35,896 nt of DNA from Faecalicatena contorta (GTDB taxonomy: Bacteria > Bacillota > Clostridia > Lachnospirales > Lachnospiraceae): positions 1-35,896 of the forward strand of contig NZ_JAFBIZ010000020.1 in assembly GCF_021531995.1 (NCBI RefSeq). The letters are read 5' to 3'. Under the pieces are notes generated by a model. It was not told the DNA's origin, ran no database searches, and was given only the letters and a program-made list of their open reading frames with translations. The position numbers and the translations under genes were made by a program. How positions within the stretch are numbered: the stretch's first letter is position 1; each line of letters opens with the position of its first letter. This document shows, one piece after another, positions 15,556-23,489 of the stretch.

Positions 15556-15906
15556 CTATTCCTCTGCCTGTTCTTCTTCCACATCTTCTCCCAGGAAGAA
15601 AACTCTGTAGTACAGCTGCAGCGCCTGCAGAAGATCCTGCTTTTCTCTCTGAAGCTCCTTGATCTTCAACTGACTTCCGATATCGTCAAACATCGGATCA
15701 AATTCTTCAGATGTCACTTCAAAGCAGAGTTCTCCGTCTTCTTCGTACACCAGTGTCAGAATTCCTCCCACATCATGTACATAAAGTACACACATGATCT
15801 TCAGTTCATTCTTAACCTCCTCCGGCAGCTGTTCAAAATCCGGATTCAGATAATATTTCTCTTCATAAGCATTTGCTCCACACAGAACGACTTTTCCATC
15901 ATACAT
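15556..15906 (-). CDS. Small acidic protein of unknown function (DUF6145-like)
   Basis: A 116-residue acidic cytosolic protein. The N-terminus ([19 protein letters not shown]) and a short beta-rich middle ([20 protein letters not shown]) are followed by a helical C-terminus ([20 protein letters not shown]) that may form a coiled coil, then a very acidic end. The family is recurrent between birA and coaX in Lachnospiraceae as far as I recall; its function is not known to me. AGGAG is nine bases before ATG 15906, better than for ATG 15912. The start overlaps the birA stop by eight bases, implying coupling. Confidence 0.8.
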   Translation of the reverse strand: MYDGKVVLCGANAYEEKYYLNPDFEQLPEEVKNELKIMCVLYVHDVGGILTLVYEEDGELCFEVTSEEFDPMFDDIGSQLKIKELQREKQDLLQALQLYYRVFFLGEDVEEEQAEE

Positions 15907-16879
15907 ATCCATACACTCCTCTTACCGATACTTCTCCGGCGTATATCTCTTTTTCCTGTCCGTCTTCGGTCTTTACAATCAGCTCTCCGGTTCTGTTGAT
16001 TCCCAGTGCATATGCCTCATATTCCTGTCCCGGTTCCAGTACCCGGACTTCCCTTCCCAGATTGACCAGCATTGCATTATATTGTTCCTGAAGACCAGAG
16101 AGATCTTCCGTCTCCATAAATACTTCGTAGAACTGTTCAAAACTTTTCATAACAGAAGCAATCAGTTCCGAACGTCTGAAAGATCTTCCCGTCTCTATCT
16201 TAAGCGAAGTAGCCGTATCACGTATTTCCTCCGGGAACGTCTCCTGATTCACATTGATTCCGTCACCAATAACCACATAGTTGATATAATCAATCTCCGT
16301 ACTCATCTCTGTCAGAATCCCGCAGACTTTCTTTCCATTGATAATAACATCATTCGGCCACTTGATCTTTGTCTCAAGTCCCGTCACGCTGCGGATTCCT
16401 TCCGCCACCGCCATTGCCATAACCAGTGTCAGCTGCGGTGCCTTTGTCGGAAGAATATCCGGATACAGGAGAATCGTCATATAGATGCTGCTTCCGGCAG
16501 GAGATACCCAGGCGCGTCCTCTTCTTCCTTTTCCTGCCGCCTGCATATCAGCAACAAACAGTGTACCGTGCTCTGCTCCTTTTTCTCCATATGCTTTTGC
16601 CTGATTATTGGTGGAATCCGTCTCATCATAATAGACAATCTTCTTCCCTGCCCATGCAGTATTCAACAGGCTTTCAATCTCTGCTCCCGACATCACATCC
16701 GGACTGTCTATAAGGCGGTACCCTTTATTACGTACCGCCTCTATCTGATATCCCTCTTTTTTCAGTTGTTCGATCACCTTCCAGACTGCGGTGCGTGATA
16801 CATGAAACTGTTCACACAGCTGCTGTCCGGATATGTAAGCATCCTGTTCTTTTAACAAACGTAATATCTCTGATTTCAT
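15899..16879 (-). CDS. birA: Bifunctional biotin--[acetyl-CoA-carboxylase] ligase and biotin repressor
   Basis: Makes biotinyl-AMP and transfers biotin to carrier proteins; with its DNA-binding domain it can also repress biotin genes. Residues 1-60 are a winged helix-turn-helix (ISGQQLCEQFHVSRTAVWKVI). The catalytic domain has the GKGRRGRAWVSPAGSS loop that binds biotinyl-AMP, KWPNDV and GDGINVN. A C-terminal SH3-like domain spans about 275-326. At 326 residues it matches group II BirA. It starts 11 bp after argF and overlaps the next gene. Confidence 0.96.
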   Translation of the reverse strand: MKSEILRLLKEQDAYISGQQLCEQFHVSRTAVWKVIEQLKKEGYQIEAVRNKGYRLIDSPDVMSGAEIESLLNTAWAGKKIVYYDETDSTNNQAKAYGEKGAEHGTLFVADMQAAGKGRRGRAWVSPAGSSIYMTILLYPDILPTKAPQLTLVMAMAVAEGIRSVTGLETKIKWPNDVIINGKKVCGILTEMSTEIDYINYVVIGDGINVNQETFPEEIRDTATSLKIETGRSFRRSELIASVMKSFEQFYEVFMETEDLSGLQEQYNAMLVNLGREVRVLEPGQEYEAYALGINRTGELIVKTEDGQEKEIYAGEVSVRGVYGYV

Positions 16880-16890
16880 ATTTCTGCTTC

Positions 16891-17883
16891 TTATCTCTCT
16901 CCCAGAGTTGCGACCATCACAGCCTTAATGGTATGCATACGGTTCTCTGCCTCATCAAACACTTTAGACTGTGGAGACTCGAATACTTCATCCGTAACTT
17001 CCATATCATCCAGTCCGTATTTGTCATGTATCTGCTTTCCGATCTTTGTCTTAAGATCATGGAAAGACGGCAGACAATGCAAAAAGATTGCCTTTTCACC
17101 GGCATTGTCCATCACCTGTCTGGTTACCTTATATGGAGAAAGTTCACGGATACGTTCCTCCCACACTTCATCCGGTTCCCCCATGGATACCCACACATCC
17201 GTGTATACTACATCTGCATCTTTCGTACCGGTTTCAATATCTTCCGTCAGTGTGATTGTTGCACCGCTTTCTTTTGCATATTCCTGACAGGTTGCTACCA
17301 GTTCTTCATTCGGGAAGTAATTTGGAGAGGTACATGCCACAAAATGCATTCCCATCTTGGCACATGCGATCATCAGTGAATTACCCATATTGTATCTGGC
17401 ATCGCCCATGTATACCAGCTTGATTCCTTTTAAGTATCCAAAATGTTCACGGATGGTCAGAAGATCTGCCAGCATCTGTGTCGGATGATATTCATTGGTC
17501 AGACCATTCCATACAGGAACGCCGGCATATTTTGCCAGTTCCTCCACGATCTCCTGACCGAATCCACGGTATTCGATTCCGTCATACATTCTTCCGAGCA
17601 CTCTCGCCGTATCTTCGATACTTTCCTTTTTGCCAATCTGAGATCCAGTCGGATCCAGATAGGTTGTTCCCATTCCCATATCATGTGCTGCCACTTCAAA
17701 AGAACAGCGGGTTCTGGTACTTGTTTTTTCAAAGATCAGCGCAACATTCATTCCTCTGTACTTATCAATCAGAACACCATTTTTCTTTTTTTCTTTCAAA
17801 TCTGCCGCCAGATCCAGAAGGTAGGTGATCTCCTCAGGAGTAAAGTCTTTCAGTGTCAGAAAATTTCTTCCTTTTAAATCCAT
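16891..17883 (-). CDS. argF: Ornithine carbamoyltransferase
   Basis: Converts ornithine and carbamoyl phosphate to citrulline. This catabolic or anabolic enzyme of the arginine pathway has 330 residues. STRTR (about 56-60) binds carbamoyl phosphate, HPTQMLADL follows, and HCLPSFHD carries the catalytic Cys. [11 protein letters not shown] is the ornithine-binding SMG loop. No arginine deiminase or other arg gene is nearby, so the direction of the pathway cannot be judged. It is 40 bp downstream of the SPFH gene in a mixed housekeeping run. No ARG-box-like site was evident by eye. Confidence 0.96.
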   Translation of the reverse strand: MDLKGRNFLTLKDFTPEEITYLLDLAADLKEKKKNGVLIDKYRGMNVALIFEKTSTRTRCSFEVAAHDMGMGTTYLDPTGSQIGKKESIEDTARVLGRMYDGIEYRGFGQEIVEELAKYAGVPVWNGLTNEYHPTQMLADLLTIREHFGYLKGIKLVYMGDARYNMGNSLMIACAKMGMHFVACTSPNYFPNEELVATCQEYAKESGATITLTEDIETGTKDADVVYTDVWVSMGEPDEVWEERIRELSPYKVTRQVMDNAGEKAIFLHCLPSFHDLKTKIGKQIHDKYGLDDMEVTDEVFESPQSKVFDEAENRMHTIKAVMVATLGER

Positions 17884-17923
17884 CGCTTTGTCCTCTCTTC
17901 TTTCTTAATCTTTCATTATGGTT

Positions 17924-18868
17924 TTATCCTTCGTCCTTTGCGCCTGTTTCTGCCAGAGATTTTACGAGTCCCGCAATTCCCTGGATCTCAGACGGTATTA
18001 TAATCTTGGTTGCTTTGCCGTCCGCCGCTTTTTCAAATGCCTCCAGACTCTTCATCGTAAGTACTGCTTCATCTGCCCCTGCTTCTTTCAGGAATCGAAT
18101 ACCATCCGCATTGGCCTTCTGCACCTTGAGGATCGCCTCCGCTTCACCTTCTGCCTCGCGGATCATGGCTTCCTTCTTCGCTTCCGCACGCAGGATTGCT
18201 GCCTGCTTTTCTGCTTCTGCATCCAGAATCGCAGATTCCTTCTGCCCTTCAGCCACAAGGATGGTCGACTTTTTCTCTCCCTCTGCCCGCAGGATCGCCT
18301 CTCTTCTTTCGCGTTCCGCCTTCATCTGTTTTTCCATGGCATCCTGAATAGCTGCAGGTGGAATAATATTCTTAAGTTCCACACGATTCACCTTGATGCC
18401 CCACGGATCTGTCGCCACATCCAGAGAAGCTCTCATCTTGGTATTGATCGTCTCTCTGGAAGTCAGCGTCTGATCCAGCTCCAGATCACCAATGATATTA
18501 CGAAGCGTGGTTGCCGTCAGGTTTTCAATCGCCATGATCGGATTCGCAACACCATAGCAGAACATCTTCGGATCTGTGATCTGGTAAAATACGACCGTAT
18601 CAATCCGCATCGTTACATTGTCTTTGGTAATCACCGGCTGTGGAGCAAAATCAACGACCTGCTCTTTTAAATCTACCTTTTTCGCCACACGATCAATGAT
18701 CGGAAGTTTAAAATGGAGTCCGGTGCTCCAGGTTGCCTGATAGGCCCCCAGTCTCTCAATGACCAGCGCCTGTGCCTGTCTTACGATCTTAACACATGAG
18801 ATCACAAGCTGAATTACGATCACCAATAATATGATTCCCAATACTTGTCCAATAATTCTTCCTAACAT
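17924..18868 (-). CDS. SPFH/stomatin-family membrane protein
   Basis: A 314-residue stomatin/prohibitin-like scaffold. One N-terminal membrane span (about 5-25) is followed by the SPFH domain (about 28-190; QALVIERLGAYQATWSTGLHF) and a long Ala/Glu-rich coiled coil (about 195-260; repeats such as REAILRAEGEKKS and KQAAILRAEAKKEA). Bacterial members assemble into membrane cages with an NfeD partner and affect membrane order or protease activity. ATG 18868 is chosen because AGGAG lies just upstream and because it begins directly with the membrane span; it overlaps the NfeD stop by seven bases. The two therefore form the usual NfeD-SPFH pair. Confidence 0.94.
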   Translation of the reverse strand: MLGRIIGQVLGIILLVIVIQLVISCVKIVRQAQALVIERLGAYQATWSTGLHFKLPIIDRVAKKVDLKEQVVDFAPQPVITKDNVTMRIDTVVFYQITDPKMFCYGVANPIMAIENLTATTLRNIIGDLELDQTLTSRETINTKMRASLDVATDPWGIKVNRVELKNIIPPAAIQDAMEKQMKAERERREAILRAEGEKKSTILVAEGQKESAILDAEAEKQAAILRAEAKKEAMIREAEGEAEAILKVQKANADGIRFLKEAGADEAVLTMKSLEAFEKAADGKATKIIIPSEIQGIAGLVKSLAETGAKDEG

Positions 18869-19305
18869 TCTCTCTCCTCTCTGGGCCTTACAATCAGCTT
18901 TACGCCCTGAATCCCATTGACAACGACTACCGTGTTCTTTGCAATCTTTCCATCCGGTTCGTCCATCTTTGCGGCCCATTCCTGACCTTTGATCTCCACC
19001 CGGCCTCTGGCCTCCAGTGTATCGATATCCTCAATCACCAGTGCACGCTGCCCGATCAGGCTCTCCGCATTGGTCTTAAGCCTCTCCTGGTTAAAATACT
19101 TTACTGCAAGCGGCCTCGTCAGAATCAGAAGAAGCGCTGATACCACTACGAACACAACCGTCTGCACGGTACCTCCAAATCCCAGAAGTCCCGCTGCCAG
19201 CGCCATCAGTGCGCCTCCGGCAAACCAGATTGTTGTCAGTCCCATTGTAATGATTTCAATCGCCAGCAAAACGATAAATATTGCCAGCCAATAGATCATC
19301 TTCAT
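18862..19305 (-). CDS. NfeD-family membrane protein
   Basis: A 147-residue short NfeD. Three to four hydrophobic segments fill about residues 3-75 (IYWLAIFIVLLAIEIITMG at the start) and the C-terminal OB-fold (about 85-145) holds GQRALVIEDIDTLEARGRVEIKGQEW. There is no N-terminal ClpP-like protease domain, so it is the truncated class found with SPFH proteins. I chose ATG 19305, with AGGA spaced upstream; an in-frame start at 19326 would only add seven polar residues. It overlaps the SPFH gene. Confidence 0.92.
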   Translation of the reverse strand: MKMIYWLAIFIVLLAIEIITMGLTTIWFAGGALMALAAGLLGFGGTVQTVVFVVVSALLLILTRPLAVKYFNQERLKTNAESLIGQRALVIEDIDTLEARGRVEIKGQEWAAKMDEPDGKIAKNTVVVVNGIQGVKLIVRPREEREC

Positions 19306-19382
19306 ATTCTGTCCTCTCTTTTTCATCTTAGTATTGCTATTCTTTTATATTACTATACTCTATGAGAGAAATCAAATCTTAC

Positions 19383-20180
19383 CTACAGCTCCCGCCCTCT
19401 CCTCTGACGCCCGGCCTCAAACATCAGGATGCTGGCGGCAATTGCCGCATTCAGGGATTCTACCTGTCCGCACATCGGAATTTTGATATATGAATCCGCC
19501 TCATCTGCGACCTCTCTTCGAAGCCCGTTTCCTTCATTGCCGATCAGAAACGCACAGGGTCTCCGGTAATCTTCCCTGTCATAATCCCGTGCACTCTCCA
19601 GATGTGCAGCGTACGTGCGTATCCCACGGGCTCTAAGGTTCTGAATCTCTTTCACCAGATCCTTCACATGCAGCAATGGCATACGGTATACAGAACCCAT
19701 GGTAGAACGAATCGTCTTTGGATTGTATACATCCACGCATTCTTGATCCATAATGATTCCCGTAACCCCGGCTCCTTCCGCAGTTCTGAGAATCGTTCCC
19801 AGATTGCCCGGATCCTGCAGCCGGTCCAGCACCAGAATCAGCGGACATGTACCGCCCATGACCTCTTCCTCTGTATATTCCATCTGGCTGACCACACACA
19901 GGATCCCCTGCGGAGTCTTCGTATCTGACACGTATGCATATACCGTATCCGACAATTCCTCCGGTCGGATGCCGGACCTTCCAAGTACCTGTTCTATCAC
20001 CGTTCTTTCCCTTTTGTAAAAGGACTCTGATACGTATACTTCCCTCAGCTGCCGAAGCGGCACTTCCCGGAACATACGGATTCCTTCTACAAGAAACACC
20101 TTTTCTTCATCTCTTGCCTTTCTCTTTTTCTTCAGATTCACCAGTCGCTTAATCCTGGCGTTTGAAGTGCTTGTAATCAT
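19383..20180 (-). CDS. TrmH/SpoU-family RNA 2'-O-ribose methyltransferase
   Basis: An S-adenosylmethionine-dependent RNA methyltransferase of 265 residues. Residues 1-95 form a small RNA-binding substrate domain (ITSTSNARIKRLVNLKKK). The knotted SPOUT catalytic domain follows, with motif 1 LQDPGNLGTILRTAEG, motif 2 FLIGNEGNGL and motif 3 ESLNAAIAASILMFE. It resembles the 23S rRNA methylating or TsnR-like members; the exact RNA target cannot be told. It lies between ktrA and the NfeD gene, with 48 and 77 bp gaps. Confidence 0.94.
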   Translation of the reverse strand: MITSTSNARIKRLVNLKKKRKARDEEKVFLVEGIRMFREVPLRQLREVYVSESFYKRERTVIEQVLGRSGIRPEELSDTVYAYVSDTKTPQGILCVVSQMEYTEEEVMGGTCPLILVLDRLQDPGNLGTILRTAEGAGVTGIIMDQECVDVYNPKTIRSTMGSVYRMPLLHVKDLVKEIQNLRARGIRTYAAHLESARDYDREDYRRPCAFLIGNEGNGLRREVADEADSYIKIPMCGQVESLNAAIAASILMFEAGRQRRGREL

Positions 20181-20228
20181 GCAGCTTCCTCCCTCACATC
20201 AATCTATATCGCCTAAGTGCACCTGTCT

Positions 20229-20876
20229 TTACTTCTGAATCTCCTCCAGCATTTCATTGGAACCCACCAGAATCAGAACCATTCCTTTTTCCAGCTTTTC
20301 TGTCGGATCAAAATCGATCTTCACCTCTGCTCCGATTTCAATCCCCACTACGTTGATTCCGTATTTCCTTCGGATATCCAGTTCCTGCACCGATCTGCCG
20401 ATCCACTTTGTCGGAACCGCAGTCTCTACCAGGCTGTAATCCGGCGACAAAGAAATCCAGTCCGTAAAGTCCGCAGACATCAAAGTCTTGGCAAGCCGGA
20501 TCCCCATCTCCTTTTCCGGAAAGATAACTGCATCCGCACCGATTTTCTTCAGAACAGTCGCATGAAGATCATTCTTCGCCTTTGAGATCACATACGGTAC
20601 CCCGATCTCCTTACATACCAGTGTAGCCATGATACTGGCCTCCATATTATCCGCAACCGCGACCACGACTCCGTCAAGGTTCCTCGCCCCAAGAGAACGG
20701 ATCACTTCCGGTTCCCCAAAGTCCGCTTTCATCGCATAGGATACCCGATTCGCAACCGCTTCGATCCGCTCCATATCGTCATCCACAGCTACGACCTCAC
20801 AGCCCAGTCCCTGCAATGCAACCGCCACACTTTCACCGAAGCTTCCCATTCCGAATACCGCATATTGTTTTTTCAT
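20229..20876 (-). CDS. ktrA: Potassium channel regulatory subunit, KtrA/TrkA type
   Basis: Cytosolic gating ring of the Ktr potassium uptake system. Residues 1-130 are the RCK/TrkA-N Rossmann domain with the nucleotide-binding GMGSFG and the acidic VDDD that marks the end of strand 2. The TrkA-C domain fills about 135-215. A single RCK unit of 215 residues is typical of KtrA, about half of E. coli TrkA. It lies 61 bp downstream of ktrB, its membrane partner. ATP and ADP, and in some cases cyclic di-AMP at the C-domain, control such rings; nothing in the sequence alone shows which applies here. Confidence 0.95.
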   Translation of the reverse strand: MKKQYAVFGMGSFGESVAVALQGLGCEVVAVDDDMERIEAVANRVSYAMKADFGEPEVIRSLGARNLDGVVVAVADNMEASIMATLVCKEIGVPYVISKAKNDLHATVLKKIGADAVIFPEKEMGIRLAKTLMSADFTDWISLSPDYSLVETAVPTKWIGRSVQELDIRRKYGINVVGIEIGAEVKIDFDPTEKLEKGMVLILVGSNEMLEEIQK

Positions 20877-20937
20877 ATTTTACTCCTCCATCTATCCCAT
20901 CTATCTTCCACATATATTCTACCAATATTCTATCCGA

Positions 20938-22317
20938 TTATCCTACCATAATCCGTTCTGACGGAAGCTCCCGGATCCGGTCTCTCGGATTCGGCTTTCC
21001 CGCGAACAGAAGTGCCAGTGTCATCGGGCCGAGTCGTCCTGTATACATCATGATCATGATCACGATCCGACTCGCCACCGTCAGACCTGCTGTCACATCG
21101 GCTGTCAATCCCACGGTACCGATCGCAGACGCCGTCTCATACATGATATTCAAAAACGGGGTACTGTCAGGTTCAAATATAGCAATCAGCGTCGTCCCTG
21201 TCAGGAATATGGTAAATGACAGCATGATGATCGTAATCCCCATACGGAAATTGCTTCTGGAGATCCTGCGTCCAAAGCATTCCGTATCGTGTCCGCCACG
21301 CACCAGTGTAATACAGGTAAGCACAAGCATGGTAACCGTCGTTGTCTTCACTCCACCGGCAGTTCCTCCCGGCGATCCGCCGATAAACATCAGGATCATA
21401 CATACGAATCTGGTCTCCTCATGCATACTCGCCTGCGGTATCGTAAAGAATCCCGCAGTTCTCGTCGTCACCGACTGAAACAGAGAAGTCATCAGCTTTC
21501 CGCCAAAGCTCATCTGCCCGATCGTCTCCGGATTCTGATATTCCATCACCAATGTCAGCAACGTTCCGATCCCCAGGAGCACTGCGGTTGTCACGATTGC
21601 CAGCTTGGAATGCAGCTTCAGCCGTGTGAACCACCAACGCTTCGGCACCTCATGCCTGTGGATTCGTTTTCCATTTTCGATCACATCATACCATACGGTA
21701 AATCCCAGTCCTCCAAGAACAATCAGGAGCATAGTCGTAATATTTACAAGCGGATTCAGCGCATACTTTGCAAGACTGGAATCACCCAGAATGTCTATGC
21801 CTGCATTACAGAATGCCGATACTGAATGGAACAGCGCATATCCGGCGCCTTTTGCCGGACCGTATTCCGGGATAAACTGAACGGCATACAGAATCGCACC
21901 TGCTGCCTCGACCAGAAGTGTCCCCGTCAGGATCTTTTTTACCAGTCCCACCATGCCGCCGATGGTATCCATATTATAGGTTTCCTGAATCAGGACTCTC
22001 TCTTTGATCGTAATTTTACGTTTTATTATGATAAAAAATGAAGTCGCACATGCAATTACTCCCAGACCGCCGATTTGGATCAGTATAAGAAGTATCACCT
22101 TACCAAACAGTGTAAACTGTGTCGCAGGCGTCACTGTCACAAGTCCTGTCACACATACCGATGTCGTCGCCGTAAACAACGCATCCAGAAATGTAATGGG
22201 CTTCTGATTGCTGACCGGCAGCCACAGAAGGACCGCCCCCGCCAGAATCACAGCAAGAAATCCTCCCACCAGAATTCCCATCGTATTCCATCTGATACTC
22301 CGCTTTTTCTGTTTCAT
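20938..22317 (-). CDS. ktrB: Potassium-translocating subunit, KtrB/TrkH family
   Basis: A 459-residue membrane protein that forms the potassium pore. Four membrane-pore-membrane repeats are visible by their filter sequences: TTSVCVTGL, HSVSAFCNAGI, TTRTAGF and SAIGTVGLT. A short positively charged N-terminus and the size (KtrB about 445) favour KtrB over the larger TrkH. The following gene encodes its RCK regulator. A perfect consensus promoter lies at 22373-22401, the likely start of the ten-gene run. Confidence 0.95.
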   Translation of the reverse strand: MKQKKRSIRWNTMGILVGGFLAVILAGAVLLWLPVSNQKPITFLDALFTATTSVCVTGLVTVTPATQFTLFGKVILLILIQIGGLGVIACATSFFIIIKRKITIKERVLIQETYNMDTIGGMVGLVKKILTGTLLVEAAGAILYAVQFIPEYGPAKGAGYALFHSVSAFCNAGIDILGDSSLAKYALNPLVNITTMLLIVLGGLGFTVWYDVIENGKRIHRHEVPKRWWFTRLKLHSKLAIVTTAVLLGIGTLLTLVMEYQNPETIGQMSFGGKLMTSLFQSVTTRTAGFFTIPQASMHEETRFVCMILMFIGGSPGGTAGGVKTTTVTMLVLTCITLVRGGHDTECFGRRISRSNFRMGITIIMLSFTIFLTGTTLIAIFEPDSTPFLNIMYETASAIGTVGLTADVTAGLTVASRIVIMIMMYTGRLGPMTLALLFAGKPNPRDRIRELPSERIMVG

Positions 22318-22372
22318 CTATCCGTCCCCATTCTGTTTAGATTAAGATACTATAATACTTCACTATGGCATC

Positions 22373-22401
22373 ATTATATTGATTATACAAAAAACTGTCA
22401 A
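22373..22401 (-). promoter_or_regulatory. Perfect consensus promoter of ktrB
   Basis: On the minus strand TTGACA (22396-22401), exactly 17 bases, TATAAT (22373-22378), about 55 bp upstream of the ATG. Such a full match predicts strong constitutive transcription of the ktr genes and possibly of those downstream. Confidence 0.85.
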
Positions 22402-22422
22402 ATACAATGAACATCCCGACTC

Positions 22423-22590
22423 GTGACAAGTACTCCGGTGGCGTACCTGAATAACACGCTTTATGGGCGTATCTTGAAAAACGAAACGATTCATCCCAAT
22501 AACTCTATGTTTTTAGTGAAAAATGAAGAGATAATGGGCATGGATATTGAGTTATTTAACAATTGCCCAATTATGTTGAAAACAGGTTGA
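22423..22590 (+). pseudogene. Plus-strand coding remnant, 55 residues
   Basis: From GTG 22423 to TGA 22588-22590 the frame reads like protein (STPVAYLNNTLYGRILKNE, then MFLVKNEEIMGMDIELF and NNCPIMLKTG). There is no ribosome binding site ahead of the GTG and an in-frame stop lies just upstream, so it is probably the C-terminal scrap of a lost gene. It is more AT-rich than its neighbours. The family is not recognised. Confidence 0.4.
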
Positions 22591-22651
22591 AACATTTCAC
22601 ACAAAAGTAAAAAAAGAGGAGATCAGAAGATAAAAATAATATATACGCCCA
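22463..22651. repeat. 189-bp segment bounded by a 10-bp inverted repeat
   Basis: ATGGGCGTAT (22463-22472) and ATACGCCCAT (22642-22651) are perfect inverses. Inside, TAATGGGCA faces TGCCCAATTA around 22532-22575. No target-site duplication is obvious at the ends, so a small non-autonomous element is possible but unproven. Confidence 0.35.
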
Positions 22652-22733
22652 TCAGGCTCACCAATCTACGGTTCAGTAATGCAATTTTTTCAAAGTCTGT
22701 CTTTCTTTATGAAATCTCGCCCCTTGGTCTAAT

Positions 22734-22788
22734 AAAAAGGGAGCCGCTGCACTACGGATGAATCGCTCATCTCTTTTGCCGCGGCCCC
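22734..22788 (-). terminator. Terminator of the two-component operon
   Basis: GGGAGCCGC (22739-22747) pairs with GCGGCCCC (22781-22788) with a bulge; TTTTT follows on the minus strand (plus A-run 22734-22738). It begins 12 bp after the regulator stop. Confidence 0.7.
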
Positions 22789-22799
22789 TCTTACTCTTC

Positions 22800-23489
22800 T
22801 TATATTTTAAAACGATATCCGACTCCCCAGATCGTCTCAATATACTGCGGATTCGACGTATCCATCTCCACTTTCTCACGGATCTTCTTGATATGCACCG
22901 TCACCGTTGCGATATCCCCGATCGATTCCATATCCCAGATCTCCCGGAACAGCTCTTCCTTGGTGTATACATGGTTCGGATGACTCGCAAGAAACGTCAG
23001 TAGGTCAAACTCCTTTGTCGTAAATGTCTTTTCCTCACCGTTGATCCATACACGTCTTGCAGTCGTATCGATCTTCAGTCCACGAATCTCAATGACCTTG
23101 TTCTTTTCCACCGCACTTCCGGTCAGCCGGTCATATCTTGCCAGATGCGCCTTTACTCGGGCAACCAGTTCACTCGGACTGAACGGCTTCGTCATATAAT
23201 CATCCGCGCCAAGCCCCAGGCCCCGGATCTTATCAATATCATCCTTCTTTGCAGATACCATGACGATCGGTGTGTTCTTCACATCCCTGATCTGTCGGCA
23301 GATATCAAACCCATCAATCCCCGGAAGCATCAGATCCAGAATAAACAGATCATATTCTTCATTCAGTGCCTTCTTGAGTCCCGTCTCACCATCATTGGCA
23401 ACCTCAACCGTAAATCCGCTTAATTCCAGATAATCCCGCTCTAATTCTGCAATCGCTTCTTCATCTTCTACAATCAATATCTTACTCAT
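22800..23489 (-). CDS. OmpR/PhoB-family response regulator
   Basis: A 229-residue transcription regulator. The receiver domain (1-120) has the acidic pair at 9-10 (VEDEE), the phosphoacceptor Asp52 in LFILDLMLPG, and Lys near 101 in TKPFSPSEL. The winged-helix DNA-binding domain fills about 130-228 (TTKEFDLLTFLASHPNHVYTK region and VTVHIKKIREK). ATG 23489 has AGGAGG nine bases upstream; a longer frame to 23576 lacks a site and would add 29 unlikely residues. It overlaps the kinase stop by eight bases and is phosphorylated by that kinase. Target genes cannot be inferred; the nearby envelope genes are separate transcripts. Confidence 0.95.
   Translation of the reverse strand: MSKILIVEDEEAIAELERDYLELSGFTVEVANDGETGLKKALNEEYDLFILDLMLPGIDGFDICRQIRDVKNTPIVMVSAKKDDIDKIRGLGLGADDYMTKPFSPSELVARVKAHLARYDRLTGSAVEKNKVIEIRGLKIDTTARRVWINGEEKTFTTKEFDLLTFLASHPNHVYTKEELFREIWDMESIGDIATVTVHIKKIREKVEMDTSNPQYIETIWGVGYRFKI

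Larger units (their letters stand above)
22318..22799. other. 482-bp region between ktrB and the two-component genes
   Basis: Contains the ktrB promoter (22373-22401), a 55-residue plus-strand remnant (22423-22590), a 10-bp inverted repeat (22463-22472 and 22642-22651), an inner inverted pair around 22532-22575 and the two-component terminator (22734-22788). No intact gene is seen. Confidence 0.6.

Noticed and set aside
14902-15999. Long plus-strand open frame opposite coaX and birA
   Set aside because: It is antisense to well-supported genes, has no ribosome binding site and reads as a mirror of their codon pattern.
22673-22879. Minus-strand frame running out of the response regulator 3' end
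   Set aside because: It overlaps the regulator's C-terminus and the terminator in another frame and has a basic, low-complexity composition.
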